NCBI GenBank assembly: GCA_900208305.1 | Contig: OAPG01000012.1 | Location: forward strand, 496,001-560,000 | Reading direction: 5' to 3' | Source of the DNA: Melanopsichium pennsylvanicum | Taxonomy: Eukaryota; Basidiomycota; Ustilaginomycetes; Ustilaginales | Length of the DNA stretch: 64,000 nucleotides | Shown: positions 1-9,243 of the stretch, in pieces | Layout of the letters: each line of letters starts with the position of its first letter | Numbering within the stretch: the stretch's first letter is position 1 | Made by a program: the position numbers and the translations under genes | The notes under the pieces: model-generated | The model's database searches: none | The model's input: only the letters and a program-made list of their open reading frames with translations | Told to the model about the DNA's origin: nothing

Positions 1-2
1 CG

Positions 3-2714
3 CTCTCCCACTTGCCTCGGATCAGAATTTGTATCTCTCGATCATCGCTACCTCGTTCCATACTCAAGGGCATCGAGCAGCTCGTTCAGCATCATGTCCG
101 ACCAGACACGCTCTATCTGTACCATTCGTCTGATCCAATCCCGGCTGGTGGTCTTCCATCCCAGCACCACCATGGCGGCCATCTGTCCTCGTCATCTGCC
201 AACGTGTGGAACTGGAATCTGAACTTTATAGGCACCCCTTCATCTTCTAAGCAAGAATCCCTTCCTTTGGAATGGAAATGCTCAACCTCATCTACCAATT
301 TCGCTCCCTACTCAGAAGCATTGTTGGAGCCTGCCGAGGTGGACACCCCTTTCATAATCTCCATCGAATATCCCTCTAGTTCACCTCATCTTGCCTACCG
401 AGCCCTTGGTCATGTCTTAGGTGTCTCCAAAGATTGCCTCTCCCTCGTTTCTCCCCACTACCAGTCTCCGTCACTACATCCCAATCTATTCGCTAGCGCC
501 TCAGCCTCCGACCATCATCTTTCCGGCTACTATCTCTCCCCTCAAACTGCTGATCAGAAACTCAACCTTGTTCAAAAAGCTGACTATCAAACCATTGGCA
601 CCATGATCGATTGTTCCCGTAACGGCGTCCTCAATCTTCGCTCCACAAAGTATCTCATTCGAATCCTGTCTTTACTCGGCTACAACATGCTCCAGCTCTA
701 TACCGAGGACACGTACGAGATCGAAAACGAGCCCTTCTTTGGCTACATGCGCGGTGGATACTCTTTTTCAGAACTCAAATCCATCGACGACTACGCCTCC
801 TTGTTCGGCATAGAGGTCATCCCGTGCATACAGACATTGGGTCATCTCGGTCAGATGCTGCAATGGCCAAGGTATCTCGGTCTAAGAGATACGGCAGAGG
901 TCTTGCTATCCGAGTGGCCAGAGACGTACGTCATGCTGGAAAAGATGATCAATGCCGCCACAGCTCCCTTCCGAAGCAAAAAGATCCATCTAGGAATGGA
1001 CGAGACGCACGGACTGAGTCTAGGAAGGTACTACTCCATCTATGGAAATGTGAACAACAAGCCGGCGAGTCAGGTGTTTGTTGAACATTTGGAGAAAGTG
1101 AATGCAATTTGTCAGAAGCAACGGCTGCAACCAATGATTTGGTCCGATATGTTGTTCTGTCTCTCGGCACGCAACAATTCCTTGATGGGTTACTACGAAA
1201 GTGCACAACCTCTGGATGCTCAACAACAAGGAATCCCACATGGAGTGGATCTGGTGTATTGGGACTACTACCACACGTCTGCAGCAAGTTACCAGACGAG
1301 GATCAATAATCATGAGCAGTTGCGCGGAGCATCGCCTTGGTTGGCAGCGGGCAGTTGGACTTGGTCGCGCTTCTGGACTGCTCTTCCATTCACTTTCCAA
1401 ACCATCGCTGCAAATCTCACAGCAGCGAAACGCAGTCCAGGCGTGAAACACGTCTTTCTCACGATCTGGGGAGATGAGGGAAACGAAGTTGATCTATGGT
1501 CAAGTCTTCCTGCTTGGATCTACTATGCTGACCATTCGTATTCCACAACTGGCAGTCAAGATCGCAACGAGATCCGGAGAGAGTTGGACGTCAGTTTGTT
1601 GAAGGGCAAATTTGATGCGATCGTAGGAGCCAACTGGGACGATTTTGTCAAAGCAAGTTCGATCGATGACACAACAAAGGATGGATTGGGTGTCGCGGAA
1701 GACGACAAGATCCATTTCGCTCCTAATACAAGCAAATGGATGTTGTGGAGTGATCCAGTGCACAGTCTTGCCGAACCTACGCTTGTAGCTTCAGGGTTCG
1801 ATGCTGAAGCGCACTATGCATCCATTGCTTCTGCTTTGAGCGAGCGGCTGGAAGGCGTAACCCTAGAAGCTCCACTTTGTGATCGCCACACGCTTGTTCC
1901 TCGAAAATGCAAAGACGATAACGGCAATAAAATCAAAAGGACGAGTGGACTTTTCGGTGCTGCAGCGAACATATTTTCCGAAATGACAGGACAAAGCGCG
2001 ATACAGACAGCTACTGAAGGGGAAGCAAAGACGGTTCGAATCCTCTCGGATCACCCGTTCAACGCTCGTCTAGAGCTCGCTCGGTTGGTTGCACACACGC
2101 TCTCCCTCAAAGCAAATTTACGACAGCGACTCCATCAAGCATACACATCGCGCAATTGGCCTCAGCTACAACAGCTGAATCGAAGGACAGGTCGATGTTT
2201 GAATGCAGCCAGGAAGCTGTGGCGCTATCACAGGGAGGTTTGGATGAGCATGTACAAGCCACACGGTTGGGAGACTTTAGAATTGAGGTATGGTGGTCTT
2301 GTTTCACGATTGGATACGTTACACCGTAGAGTAGGAGCATTCCTCGAGCATTTATTGGGGAATAGCCTTGGGGAAGAGGAGCAAGAGATGGATACGGTAC
2401 AAGCGTGTGCACAGCGAGTAGATGTTTTCCTGCCAAAGCCGGTTGGTCTCGATGAAAGTGTCGAAGAAGCAAATACCAAAAGGTCTTTGCCAGACGATAG
2501 TGAAGATGCAGACGAAAGTGGAAGCAGAGATGCATCAAGTAGTGGCAGTGGCGATGACGATGATGATTCGATGAGGTCAAGAAGGAGGAGGGAGAGCAAG
2601 TGGGGCTGGCAGGAAAAGGTGACGAGTTTGGCAGAGTTGGAGAAACCTCTGCATCTGGTGTATGGCAGTGCGGAACAGCTGTTGGACTATCACCGTGTGT
2701 CTCGGCCTACATAA
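3..2714 (+). CDS. GH20-type beta-N-acetylhexosaminidase-like protein, 5' end missing
   Basis: Likely glycoside hydrolase family 20, which removes terminal N-acetylhexosamine by substrate-assisted catalysis. The frame is open to the left edge with no ATG before it, so the true start lies outside the window. A TIM-barrel-like segment covers roughly residues 195-510, counting from base 12. Within it, Gly-Met-Asp-Glu-Thr-His carries the adjacent Asp330-Glu331 pair expected for GH20 catalysis. The sequence resembles the intracellular bacterial and hexosaminidase D-like branch more than secreted fungal chitobiases. No signal peptide can be judged because the N-terminus is absent. After the barrel come a helical C-terminal part (about 680-800) and a Ser/Asp/Glu-rich low-complexity tail. 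It ends tail-to-tail with TSC13, 205 bp away. GH20 membership is fairly secure, but substrate and location are not. Confidence 0.8.
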   Translation, partial: LSHLPRIRICISRSSLPRSILKGIEQLVQHHVRPDTLYLYHSSDPIPAGGLPSQHHHGGHLSSSSANVWNWNLNFIGTPSSSKQESLPLEWKCSTSSTNFAPYSEALLEPAEVDTPFIISIEYPSSSPHLAYRALGHVLGVSKDCLSLVSPHYQSPSLHPNLFASASASDHHLSGYYLSPQTADQKLNLVQKADYQTIGTMIDCSRNGVLNLRSTKYLIRILSLLGYNMLQLYTEDTYEIENEPFFGYMRGGYSFSELKSIDDYASLFGIEVIPCIQTLGHLGQMLQWPRYLGLRDTAEVLLSEWPETYVMLEKMINAATAPFRSKKIHLGMDETHGLSLGRYYSIYGNVNNKPASQVFVEHLEKVNAICQKQRLQPMIWSDMLFCLSARNNSLMGYYESAQPLDAQQQGIPHGVDLVYWDYYHTSAASYQTRINNHEQLRGASPWLAAGSWTWSRFWTALPFTFQTIAANLTAAKRSPGVKHVFLTIWGDEGNEVDLWSSLPAWIYYADHSYSTTGSQDRNEIRRELDVSLLKGKFDAIVGANWDDFVKASSIDDTTKDGLGVAEDDKIHFAPNTSKWMLWSDPVHSLAEPTLVASGFDAEAHYASIASALSERLEGVTLEAPLCDRHTLVPRKCKDDNGNKIKRTSGLFGAAANIFSEMTGQSAIQTATEGEAKTVRILSDHPFNARLELARLVAHTLSLKANLRQRLHQAYTSRNWPQLQQLNRRTGRCLNAARKLWRYHREVWMSMYKPHGWETLELRYGGLVSRLDTLHRRVGAFLEHLLGNSLGEEEQEMDTVQACAQRVDVFLPKPVGLDESVEEANTKRSLPDDSEDADESGSRDASSSGSGDDDDDSMRSRRRRESKWGWQEKVTSLAELEKPLHLVYGSAEQLLDYHRVSRPT

Positions 2715-2720
2715 TCACAC

Positions 2721-2738
2721 GCAGCAGCAGCAGCAGCA
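2721..2738. repeat. (GCA)6 trinucleotide repeat
   Basis: Six GCA units lie seven bases after the stop codon of the GH20 gene, so probably in its 3' UTR. It is short and common in such genomes. Confidence 0.9.
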
Positions 2739-2919
2739 TTCATCACTGCCGGGACGCACGTCATTCACTCCTAGCAAGCACAAGCGTGCAATCCTATCCT
2801 AATTGCTAGATATACTCGATACTACACTACAACCTCTGTGAGAGTTGTTGCATTACTGTTGTGAACGAAAAAAAAAAACAAGGGGAGGATTCTGTGTGTT
2901 TTGAAGCTAGGCTTTTGAA

Positions 2920-3852
2920 TCAAGCAATGAAGGGGAACATGGCCTTTCTTCTTGGGTACTCTTTGCCATACTCCTTCTTGTAGTTCTTGTGCTTCTTGAT
3001 GGCCCAGACGAACATCTGAGCCGTGCTGACAGCGGCAAACAGGGCACTTGCGGGATTGAGCGTGAGAACTGTGAATGCAGCCCAAGCAACGAATTCAAAA
3101 AAGTAGTTGGGGCAGCTGACCAGTTCGAAGGCAAAACCTCTAGGGATCTTTCTGACTTTGGTACCGGCGGGTCTCAAGTTCTTCAAAATAATGTGGGTGT
3201 AGGCATTGCTAAGTTCGGCCAAAACCATGACTGCGGCAGAGCCATAGATGAATTTGTCACTGCCCTGAATTGTACCCGCCACTGCGCTAGCTGAAAACCA
3301 AGGAGAGTGAATAAAGGGAGCGAGGAGGAATCCAGAGAGGAACCAGTAGTGGGTGGAATTCTTGAAGATATTGAACAAGGGCATGGTTCCGTTGGAGAAT
3401 CTGTGGATAAAGAGGGTTTCGAGTTCACGTTTCACATAGTGCGCAACAGCAAGGCTGAGGGCGACAGTTTGCATCTTTGAAGGGACAAACTCTTGTCTCC
3501 AGATCTGCGGGCCAAAGTAGTAGAAGAGGGGGTGGATGAAGATAGGGCCGGCATACTCGGTGAGGAAAACCGTCTTCCAGCCAATCTGGGGACCAAGGTC
3601 CTTGACGTAGAGGTTGGAGCCAGAGGAGACGCCGAGAGAGTAGAGGGAGGCGTCATCGTCGAGAAGGGGCTTCTTGTCCTCTGTGGTGATGCGCTGACGT
3701 TCGACCGTAAGCTTGCGGGAAGAAGATGCGATCTGTTTCTTGACTTCAGAAAGCGTCGAGGAAGCAGAGGGTAAAGTGACAGTGATCGGGAAGCCCTTGG
3801 AGGCAGGCTTACCTGGAGCTGTGCGCTTCTGAATAGTCAAGGAAAAAGCCAT
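2920..3852 (-). CDS. TSC13: Very-long-chain enoyl-CoA reductase
   Basis: Catalyses the last step of each fatty-acid elongation cycle in the ER, reducing trans-2-enoyl-CoA with NADPH. The products feed ceramide synthesis. The 310 residues match the family length. The N-terminal ~85 residues form the ubiquitin-like domain typical of Tsc13/TECR. Several hydrophobic segments follow, then the steroid 5-alpha-reductase-type C-terminal domain with the Ser-Cys-Pro-Asn-Tyr...Glu signature and a basic Lys/Tyr-rich end (KKHKNYKKEYGKEYPRRK). The ATG has a good context and there is no in-frame alternative nearby. The gene is head-to-head with the RKM4-like gene, 433 bp between starts. Identification is secure; the link to LAG1 and LCB3 about 40 kb away is metabolic only. 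Confidence 0.95.
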   Translation of the reverse strand: MAFSLTIQKRTAPGKPASKGFPITVTLPSASSTLSEVKKQIASSSRKLTVERQRITTEDKKPLLDDDASLYSLGVSSGSNLYVKDLGPQIGWKTVFLTEYAGPIFIHPLFYYFGPQIWRQEFVPSKMQTVALSLAVAHYVKRELETLFIHRFSNGTMPLFNIFKNSTHYWFLSGFLLAPFIHSPWFSASAVAGTIQGSDKFIYGSAAVMVLAELSNAYTHIILKNLRPAGTKVRKIPRGFAFELVSCPNYFFEFVAWAAFTVLTLNPASALFAAVSTAQMFVWAIKKHKNYKKEYGKEYPRRKAMFPFIA

Positions 3853-4285
3853 GTTGATTAAAAAGACACAGCACGAGACGATGAGATGATGGAAAAAGAG
3901 GAGGAAGAAAGGGATCGGTTTCTTGATTGCTCATGTTTGCCGGAGTTGCAATTATTTTCTTCATGGCTCAACCACCACATCGCTTACGCGGATTGTAAAT
4001 AATAAATAATAAATTCGAGCGACATGGCGAAACGCGCCTCGTATAATTTCTTAAGCTTCAAATATTGTAATTTACGCTGACAATTTTGCGATCTCACATC
4101 TTTCTGCTCACCCAGCAATCCCGATATCCGAGAATCTCTACCAAAATTTTGGTGGTGTCGAGAAGAAACAAAAAGTCGTTCAGGGTTTACCAACTTCCAC
4201 ATGGACCACGAGACCCAATACAACGTACTTTATACGATCGCTTCCATCCGCAAAATATCGCCTGCAGTGGAGCATCACAGTCACA
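3853..4285. promoter_or_regulatory. Divergent promoter region TSC13 / RKM4-like
   Basis: A 433-bp gap between two divergent starts. It contains a 14-bp perfect palindrome (ACCAAAATTTTGGT, 4140-4153) and an AT-rich TAAATAATAAATAA-type stretch near 3995-4015. No protein-coding potential is evident. Confidence 0.5.
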
Positions 4286-6262
4286 ATGTCATCCGAAGAG
4301 AGACAGACCACTTCTGAAGTGGAAGCTTCGTTCCTCAGATGGTTCCGTCAGTCCGGAGGAGCCCTTGACCCCCGCTGCCGTATCCAACCGATCCCTGGCA
4401 TGGGTCGCGGCATGATTGCCACCTCATCCATCGCTGCGGGCGACACCCTCTTTACCATCCCTCGTTCGATACTTCTCAATCTGGCAACTTCCACTCTAGC
4501 AACACGGTGCACAGAAGCCGAAGCATCTTCCTCAATTTCCGGCGATGCGCTGACATGGAAGGAAATCAGTCAGATGGGATGGCTGCCGCTCATCCTGGCC
4601 ATGATGTACGAGCGTAGAAGAGCTTTTTGCCTCTCTTCCGTATCTGTGATTCGGAATACTGCTGAAGATGGAGACGTCAGCATGGAGAGTCTCGAAGCCA
4701 GCTCTTCTGCAGCTGTAGGTGCATTGGAAGGGACAGATCGGGATGGTCAACTTTTTAGAGATGCACCTCGGCCATTCGGGGAGCAGACCTGGGGAGCTTA
4801 CTTTGACATTATGCCAACAGAATTCAGCACACCGATGTTTTGGGAAGCAAATGATTTAGAGCATTTGGCAGGGACCAGCATCGCGGACAAGATCGCGAAG
4901 GATGAAGCCGAAGCGGATTATCACACCAAAGCAATCCCGTTCATCAAGTCTTTCCCAAGTATCTTCCTAGAAGGAGTCGAGGAGGACAGGAGACAAGACG
5001 AGCTGACGAAATGGTATGCGCTCGAGACGTATCATGTTATGGGGTCAAGGATCTTGAGTCGAAGTTTCCACGTCAAAAGCCGGAAGAAAGGGTTGGAGGG
5101 TAAGACGGTTGATATGCATGATTTGGACGAGGATGGGGAAGAGAGGGACGAGTCGGAAGCGGAGGTGCTGGAAGATGAGGGTGAGGCTGTACAAGAAGAA
5201 CATGTGACCCAATCTGACGAGGAAGGCGACGAGACCAAGGACGAGGATACAAACGAAGGCGATGGAGAACAAGACGGTCAAGATAGCGATGACGACGACA
5301 GCGATGATGACGACCAGGAAGAGACGGAGAACATCGCTGATATCAGCATGACACCCATGGCCGACATGCTGAACGCACGTTTCGAGTCGGACAATGCTCG
5401 TCTCTTTTACAAGTCGCACGTCCTCGAGATGCGCGCCACCAAACCCATCTTTCCTGGCGAACAAATTTACAACACCTACGCCGATCCTCCCAACTCGGAC
5501 CTTCTCCGTCGCTATGGTCATGTCGACGAACCGAATGGCAGTGATATTGTTGAGCTCGACGCCAAGCTTGTCCTCCAAGCTTCCGTGTCTCATTTAACCT
5601 CTCTTCTCACAAAGAGTCAAGATGAGATTCAGAAGGATCTCGAAGAAAGATTGGAATGGGCATGCTCAAACCTTGGCATCGACGAAGTTTTCATCCTCAA
5701 CTACCTCTTCACTCCCTCCCAGAAGCCACCGCACCGCGCTCATCCAGAGAAGCCTTCCCCCAAAGAGCTCAAAGCGGCAGCTACCGGCGGAGGCATTCCA
5801 GAAGAGATGATTGCTCTCACGCGCGTCCTCACTCAATCTCGGGAATCTTTCGAGAGAGCAAAGGCCAAAGGCAAAGGTCCCAGTGCTCGCGTAGAAGCAC
5901 AGGAAGAACACATGCTCGCCACCTCCAAGAAGGTCAAAGTTTCCACAAGTCATATTATGATGGCAGCAATCGACCTGAGGTTGAAAGAATACCCGAATGA
6001 AGGTTCAGTCGAGGAAGAAGAGGAAAAGCTTTATGGCGCAAGAAAAGGCGAGGTGAGCGGAGAAAACGAGAGAAGGTCATTGGTTGTAAGATTGGGTGAG
6101 AAGAGGGTCTTATTGGACCAGAAGCGCGTGTTGAAGTATGTGCTTGATAGGATCGTGGAAGCGGAAAAAGAGGCTGCGAAGAGTAAGAGTGCCAAGGATG
6201 CGGCCAAGAGGAAGGAGAATGCGAATGGCAAGGACAATAAGAGTAAAAAGCAGCGTCGCTGA
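4286..6262 (+). CDS. RKM4: SET-domain protein lysine methyltransferase, RKM4/SETD6 type
   Basis: Likely AdoMet-dependent lysine methyltransferase of the RKM4/SETD6 class. In yeast Rkm4 methylates the 60S ribosomal protein L42; that target is inferred here. The 658 residues begin with the split SET domain: a Gly-Met-Gly-Arg-Gly-Met motif near residue 40, then about residues 350-410 with the Met-Ala-Asp-Met-Leu-Asn-Ala segment and the Tyr-Asn-Thr-Tyr plus Leu-Leu-Arg-Arg-Tyr-Gly segment. A Rubisco LSMT substrate-binding-like helical region follows to about 600, then a Lys-rich nuclear-type tail. A striking Asp/Glu-rich insertion (about 279-348) interrupts the SET domain. ATG 4286 opens directly into family-like sequence. 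SETD6-type specificity for another target remains possible. Confidence 0.85.
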   Translation: MSSEERQTTSEVEASFLRWFRQSGGALDPRCRIQPIPGMGRGMIATSSIAAGDTLFTIPRSILLNLATSTLATRCTEAEASSSISGDALTWKEISQMGWLPLILAMMYERRRAFCLSSVSVIRNTAEDGDVSMESLEASSSAAVGALEGTDRDGQLFRDAPRPFGEQTWGAYFDIMPTEFSTPMFWEANDLEHLAGTSIADKIAKDEAEADYHTKAIPFIKSFPSIFLEGVEEDRRQDELTKWYALETYHVMGSRILSRSFHVKSRKKGLEGKTVDMHDLDEDGEERDESEAEVLEDEGEAVQEEHVTQSDEEGDETKDEDTNEGDGEQDGQDSDDDDSDDDDQEETENIADISMTPMADMLNARFESDNARLFYKSHVLEMRATKPIFPGEQIYNTYADPPNSDLLRRYGHVDEPNGSDIVELDAKLVLQASVSHLTSLLTKSQDEIQKDLEERLEWACSNLGIDEVFILNYLFTPSQKPPHRAHPEKPSPKELKAAATGGGIPEEMIALTRVLTQSRESFERAKAKGKGPSARVEAQEEHMLATSKKVKVSTSHIMMAAIDLRLKEYPNEGSVEEEEEKLYGARKGEVSGENERRSLVVRLGEKRVLLDQKRVLKYVLDRIVEAEKEAAKSKSAKDAAKRKENANGKDNKSKKQRR

Positions 6263-7467
6263 GTCTACAGTATCTCAGACACACGCAAGTAGAATCCGAT
6301 ACACCATCATGACACTCAATTTAGCATCTTCTATGAAGCTTTGAAGACTGGGCAGGTTTTCATGCAGAAGAGAGAGAGAGAAGACGACGAATCATTTCCA
6401 TTCGGCAAGATTAGCTTTCCAGATCTCCGATATGGCCCAGCTACACCCGCAACCACTACGCCCCGGCAGCTGCCGCAACTTGCCAAGATTCTTCTTGCTG
6501 CGTTCGGTATTTTTCTTTTGGTACAAATCGCGGCTAGGTCCTGTAAGATAACTTAAGGTAAACGACATCCAGTACTAGCTGAGGATAAGGATTCATCAAT
6601 TGAATCCTTGATCCTCTGCATTGTATCGTGTCTTCGTTCTGCTAGCTCGCACACCTCGGCAAAGGGATTGCATGCTCGTCGAAAAAGAAACGTTGGAGAG
6701 GTAAGGGGCAAAGTTAGAGTGAAGTGATTTCCCAAGAAAAATTGAAGTGCATACGAGACAGACGACATGAGCAGGAAGACGACGATGCAGAAGTCAAGGA
6801 AGGAGCGGGAAAATGAGAGGGATGGAAACTTCTTGGAGGGCGTTTTCTCCTATCAATGTCTCGCCTCTCGGCTCTTGTTCACTTCATTTCTATCGCCTTA
6901 AAGCCCACATAAAGTTGGTCATGAGTATCGAGTTGTATGAGAAAGACGATAATGGACAATGGAAGTCGTATCAATTCCTTACATTCTCGTGAGGAGGCCA
7001 GAAGCAATCGTCTGCGGGGCGTAAGCATTGGGCTGAGCTCTGGACTGCTGTTGCTGCTCGCCTTTGAAAACTGCAGCGGGATGGCCGGGGTCGGACACGC
7101 CAGACCTGTGTGCCCGAGATAAAGTTTTCGACGTTGTGCAAGAACAGCTGACAAAATAAGCCATCACTTCGACTGCGTTCTTTCAGATCCGAAGAAGACA
7201 GAGTTGGGGCTTATACTTGAGAGCTTGATTCTTTTGCGCTCGCTTATCTTCTCTGCTTCCTCTACCTGCGCTGAACATATACAAAGGTCAGCTATCATGC
7301 TTGCTCTCCTTCACTCCCGACTCACACACTCCGTAAAGTTCACTTTCCAGCTCTGCGAATAGAGTTTTTCCATGAATAGTGTTCTAGAGGAACATATTGT
7401 AATATCATTTACAAAGATCAAGGCGAGCCCTGCCCACCTCTCTTGAGAACTCGCTCTTCCAGCTCGT
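6263..7467. other. Intergenic stretch with an unresolved, possibly spliced small gene
   Basis: 1.2 kb between two convergent genes. On the minus strand an ATG at 7278 opens 20 codons rich in Arg, Lys and Gln, followed by a GTATAAG donor-like site (7216) and a TTTTGTCAG acceptor-like site ending at 7148. The next open segment ends at a GTAAGG donor-like site near 6992. A further minus-strand open segment (6768-6553) has one hydrophobic stretch. On the plus strand a 71-codon frame (6341-6556) ends in a single hydrophobic helix. None of these is recognised and the strands contradict each other, so no gene is called. Confidence 0.2.
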
Positions 7468-9243
7468 CTAAGAATGCTGATGTTGCTGCTCAGGCTGCTT
7501 ATGACGACGGTACATTGTACCGTTCTCGGCCTTCTCGTCTTGGTCGGTGCGTCGTCCCCCATTGGCTTTTCGGTCTTCTGATAGGGACTGAGCGAATTTG
7601 CTGCGCGCTCGGATCTCCGGTCCTTTCCAATAAAAGACATATAACGGAATGGCGACGAGGATGGCTAGGAAAGCGAGCAGTGTTGACGCCCACTCTAATC
7701 CAAGACGATGGTACATCGGCGTGGCGTACATGGCCGAAATACCCGCCAAGAAGTCCCTTGCCAAGGCGTTTCCTCCCGTCGCCGAAGCCGAGTACGGTCC
7801 ATACGCGGCGATCATGTAATCAATCGTGGACATGTAGATTGCAAAGTTGGCTATGGCGATCATGCACGAGAAGATCATTGGAGCGATCCAATGGACGTTA
7901 GGAGGGCCAAGCGAGGTCCACGCGAAACCAAACAATCCCAAAGTCTCAAGAGGAGCGAGGAAGAGTAGCAACCAGAGACGTGCTTCGGGAGCGAGCGCAT
8001 CGGGATCCCTGATTCGACGCTTCTTCTCCCATCGGAAGCGGGGGATGAAGATGAGGTAAGCCAAGAGATATCCGAGGTTGATCGGAATGAAAGCAAGACC
8101 GATCTGGACCGTGCTGAATCCCCACTGCTTATATACAAGCTGGAAAGACTCGAGGAAAATGAAGATGAGCATGTCGGAGAAACCGGAAAGAAGAGACAAG
8201 AAGAGTACGATAGGTTCGCGGACAAACATCTCGAAGGGTCGGAGCCAGTAGCTTCCGATCTCCTTGATGCTGAACCGCTCGGTACGAACTTCGTTGGGAC
8301 CGTAGATATTGTGCTCGCCGTTCTTGCGGCGACGCTTGGCCTCCCTGTCAAGGAGAATGGTTGAACGTGTTTCGGGCACGAGAATAAAGTGGGTGATCTG
8401 AACCGCACCTCCAAAGATGAGCTGAATCCAGAAATTCCATTCAACCTTGAGGTAGGCCTGGATGAAGCCGCCAACGAAAGGACCAACGGATGTACCACCA
8501 ACAGATGAGAGGACGACGAAGGCGACAGCGAATTGCTGCTCATCAGGTTCCCACAGATCAGCTACCATACCCAGAGTCACGGAACCACCAGCTGTGAAAA
8601 GACCACCAAGGAATCGAGCAACGATGAGAGAACCGTAGTTGGGAGCAAGCGCGGCAAGCACTTGCCAAATATTGACAAGGAAGAGCGAGATCTGCAATAC
8701 AGGCCATCGACCGATTTCCTCCGACCAAGGAGCCCAGAACTCGCATCCGAAAGCGTAGGCAACAAGGAAGATCATCTGACCCACACGAGCAGCCGGCTCG
8801 CTGACGCCATACTTCTCGGCAACACCCTGGACCGCCTTCGGGTACACGGAGGTGTTGAAGTTCATCGAGACCTGGACGGCAAAGATGACGCAAAGGATGG
8901 ACCATTTCTTCCACGTAGGGTATGAATAGCCAGTGGCGAGGTAGCCAGCTCGTTCTGTGAGCACAATCTTGCCGTCTTCCTTGCGAGGTTTGAGCTCGTG
9001 CTCACCCTCGCGCTGCTTTTCCTCGTTGGTCTTTACCAGGTCATTCTTCTCGCGAATGGCTTCGACATCAGCCGGGGCTGACCTCTCCTTGTTCTTGTTG
9101 CTGTCTTGTAGTGAAGATGTCTCGTCTCTCTTGGTGTTGCTGGTGGTGCGCTCGGGAGTGTGAGCTACAGTTTCCTCGTCGGAAGACGAGTTGCGCTGCA
9201 AATCTTGTGCGCTCGCCATGTTGGTTTGGTCTGCGCCAGGCAT
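7468..9243 (-). CDS. MFS transporter, DHA1 (drug/polyamine:H+ antiporter) type
   Basis: Predicted plasma-membrane antiporter of the major facilitator superfamily. The 591 residues start with a hydrophilic, charged cytosolic tail of about 130 residues, followed by twelve predicted membrane segments. After the second helix a variant of the DHA1 loop motif is visible (APWSEEIGRWPV, compare the usual APxSExxGRRPV). The PETR segment at the end of helix 6, the long central cytosolic loop and the late Ala/Gly-rich helix before LARDFLAG also fit the fungal Tpo/Flr1-like group. The C-terminal tail is polar and ends in Gln/His repeats. The substrate cannot be read from the sequence; polyamines, drugs or organic acids are all possible. 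No neighbouring biosynthetic genes give a clue. Confidence 0.88.
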   Translation of the reverse strand: MPGADQTNMASAQDLQRNSSSDEETVAHTPERTTSNTKRDETSSLQDSNKNKERSAPADVEAIREKNDLVKTNEEKQREGEHELKPRKEDGKIVLTERAGYLATGYSYPTWKKWSILCVIFAVQVSMNFNTSVYPKAVQGVAEKYGVSEPAARVGQMIFLVAYAFGCEFWAPWSEEIGRWPVLQISLFLVNIWQVLAALAPNYGSLIVARFLGGLFTAGGSVTLGMVADLWEPDEQQFAVAFVVLSSVGGTSVGPFVGGFIQAYLKVEWNFWIQLIFGGAVQITHFILVPETRSTILLDREAKRRRKNGEHNIYGPNEVRTERFSIKEIGSYWLRPFEMFVREPIVLFLSLLSGFSDMLIFIFLESFQLVYKQWGFSTVQIGLAFIPINLGYLLAYLIFIPRFRWEKKRRIRDPDALAPEARLWLLLFLAPLETLGLFGFAWTSLGPPNVHWIAPMIFSCMIAIANFAIYMSTIDYMIAAYGPYSASATGGNALARDFLAGISAMYATPMYHRLGLEWASTLLAFLAILVAIPLYVFYWKGPEIRARSKFAQSLSEDRKANGGRRTDQDEKAENGTMYRRHKQPEQQHQHS

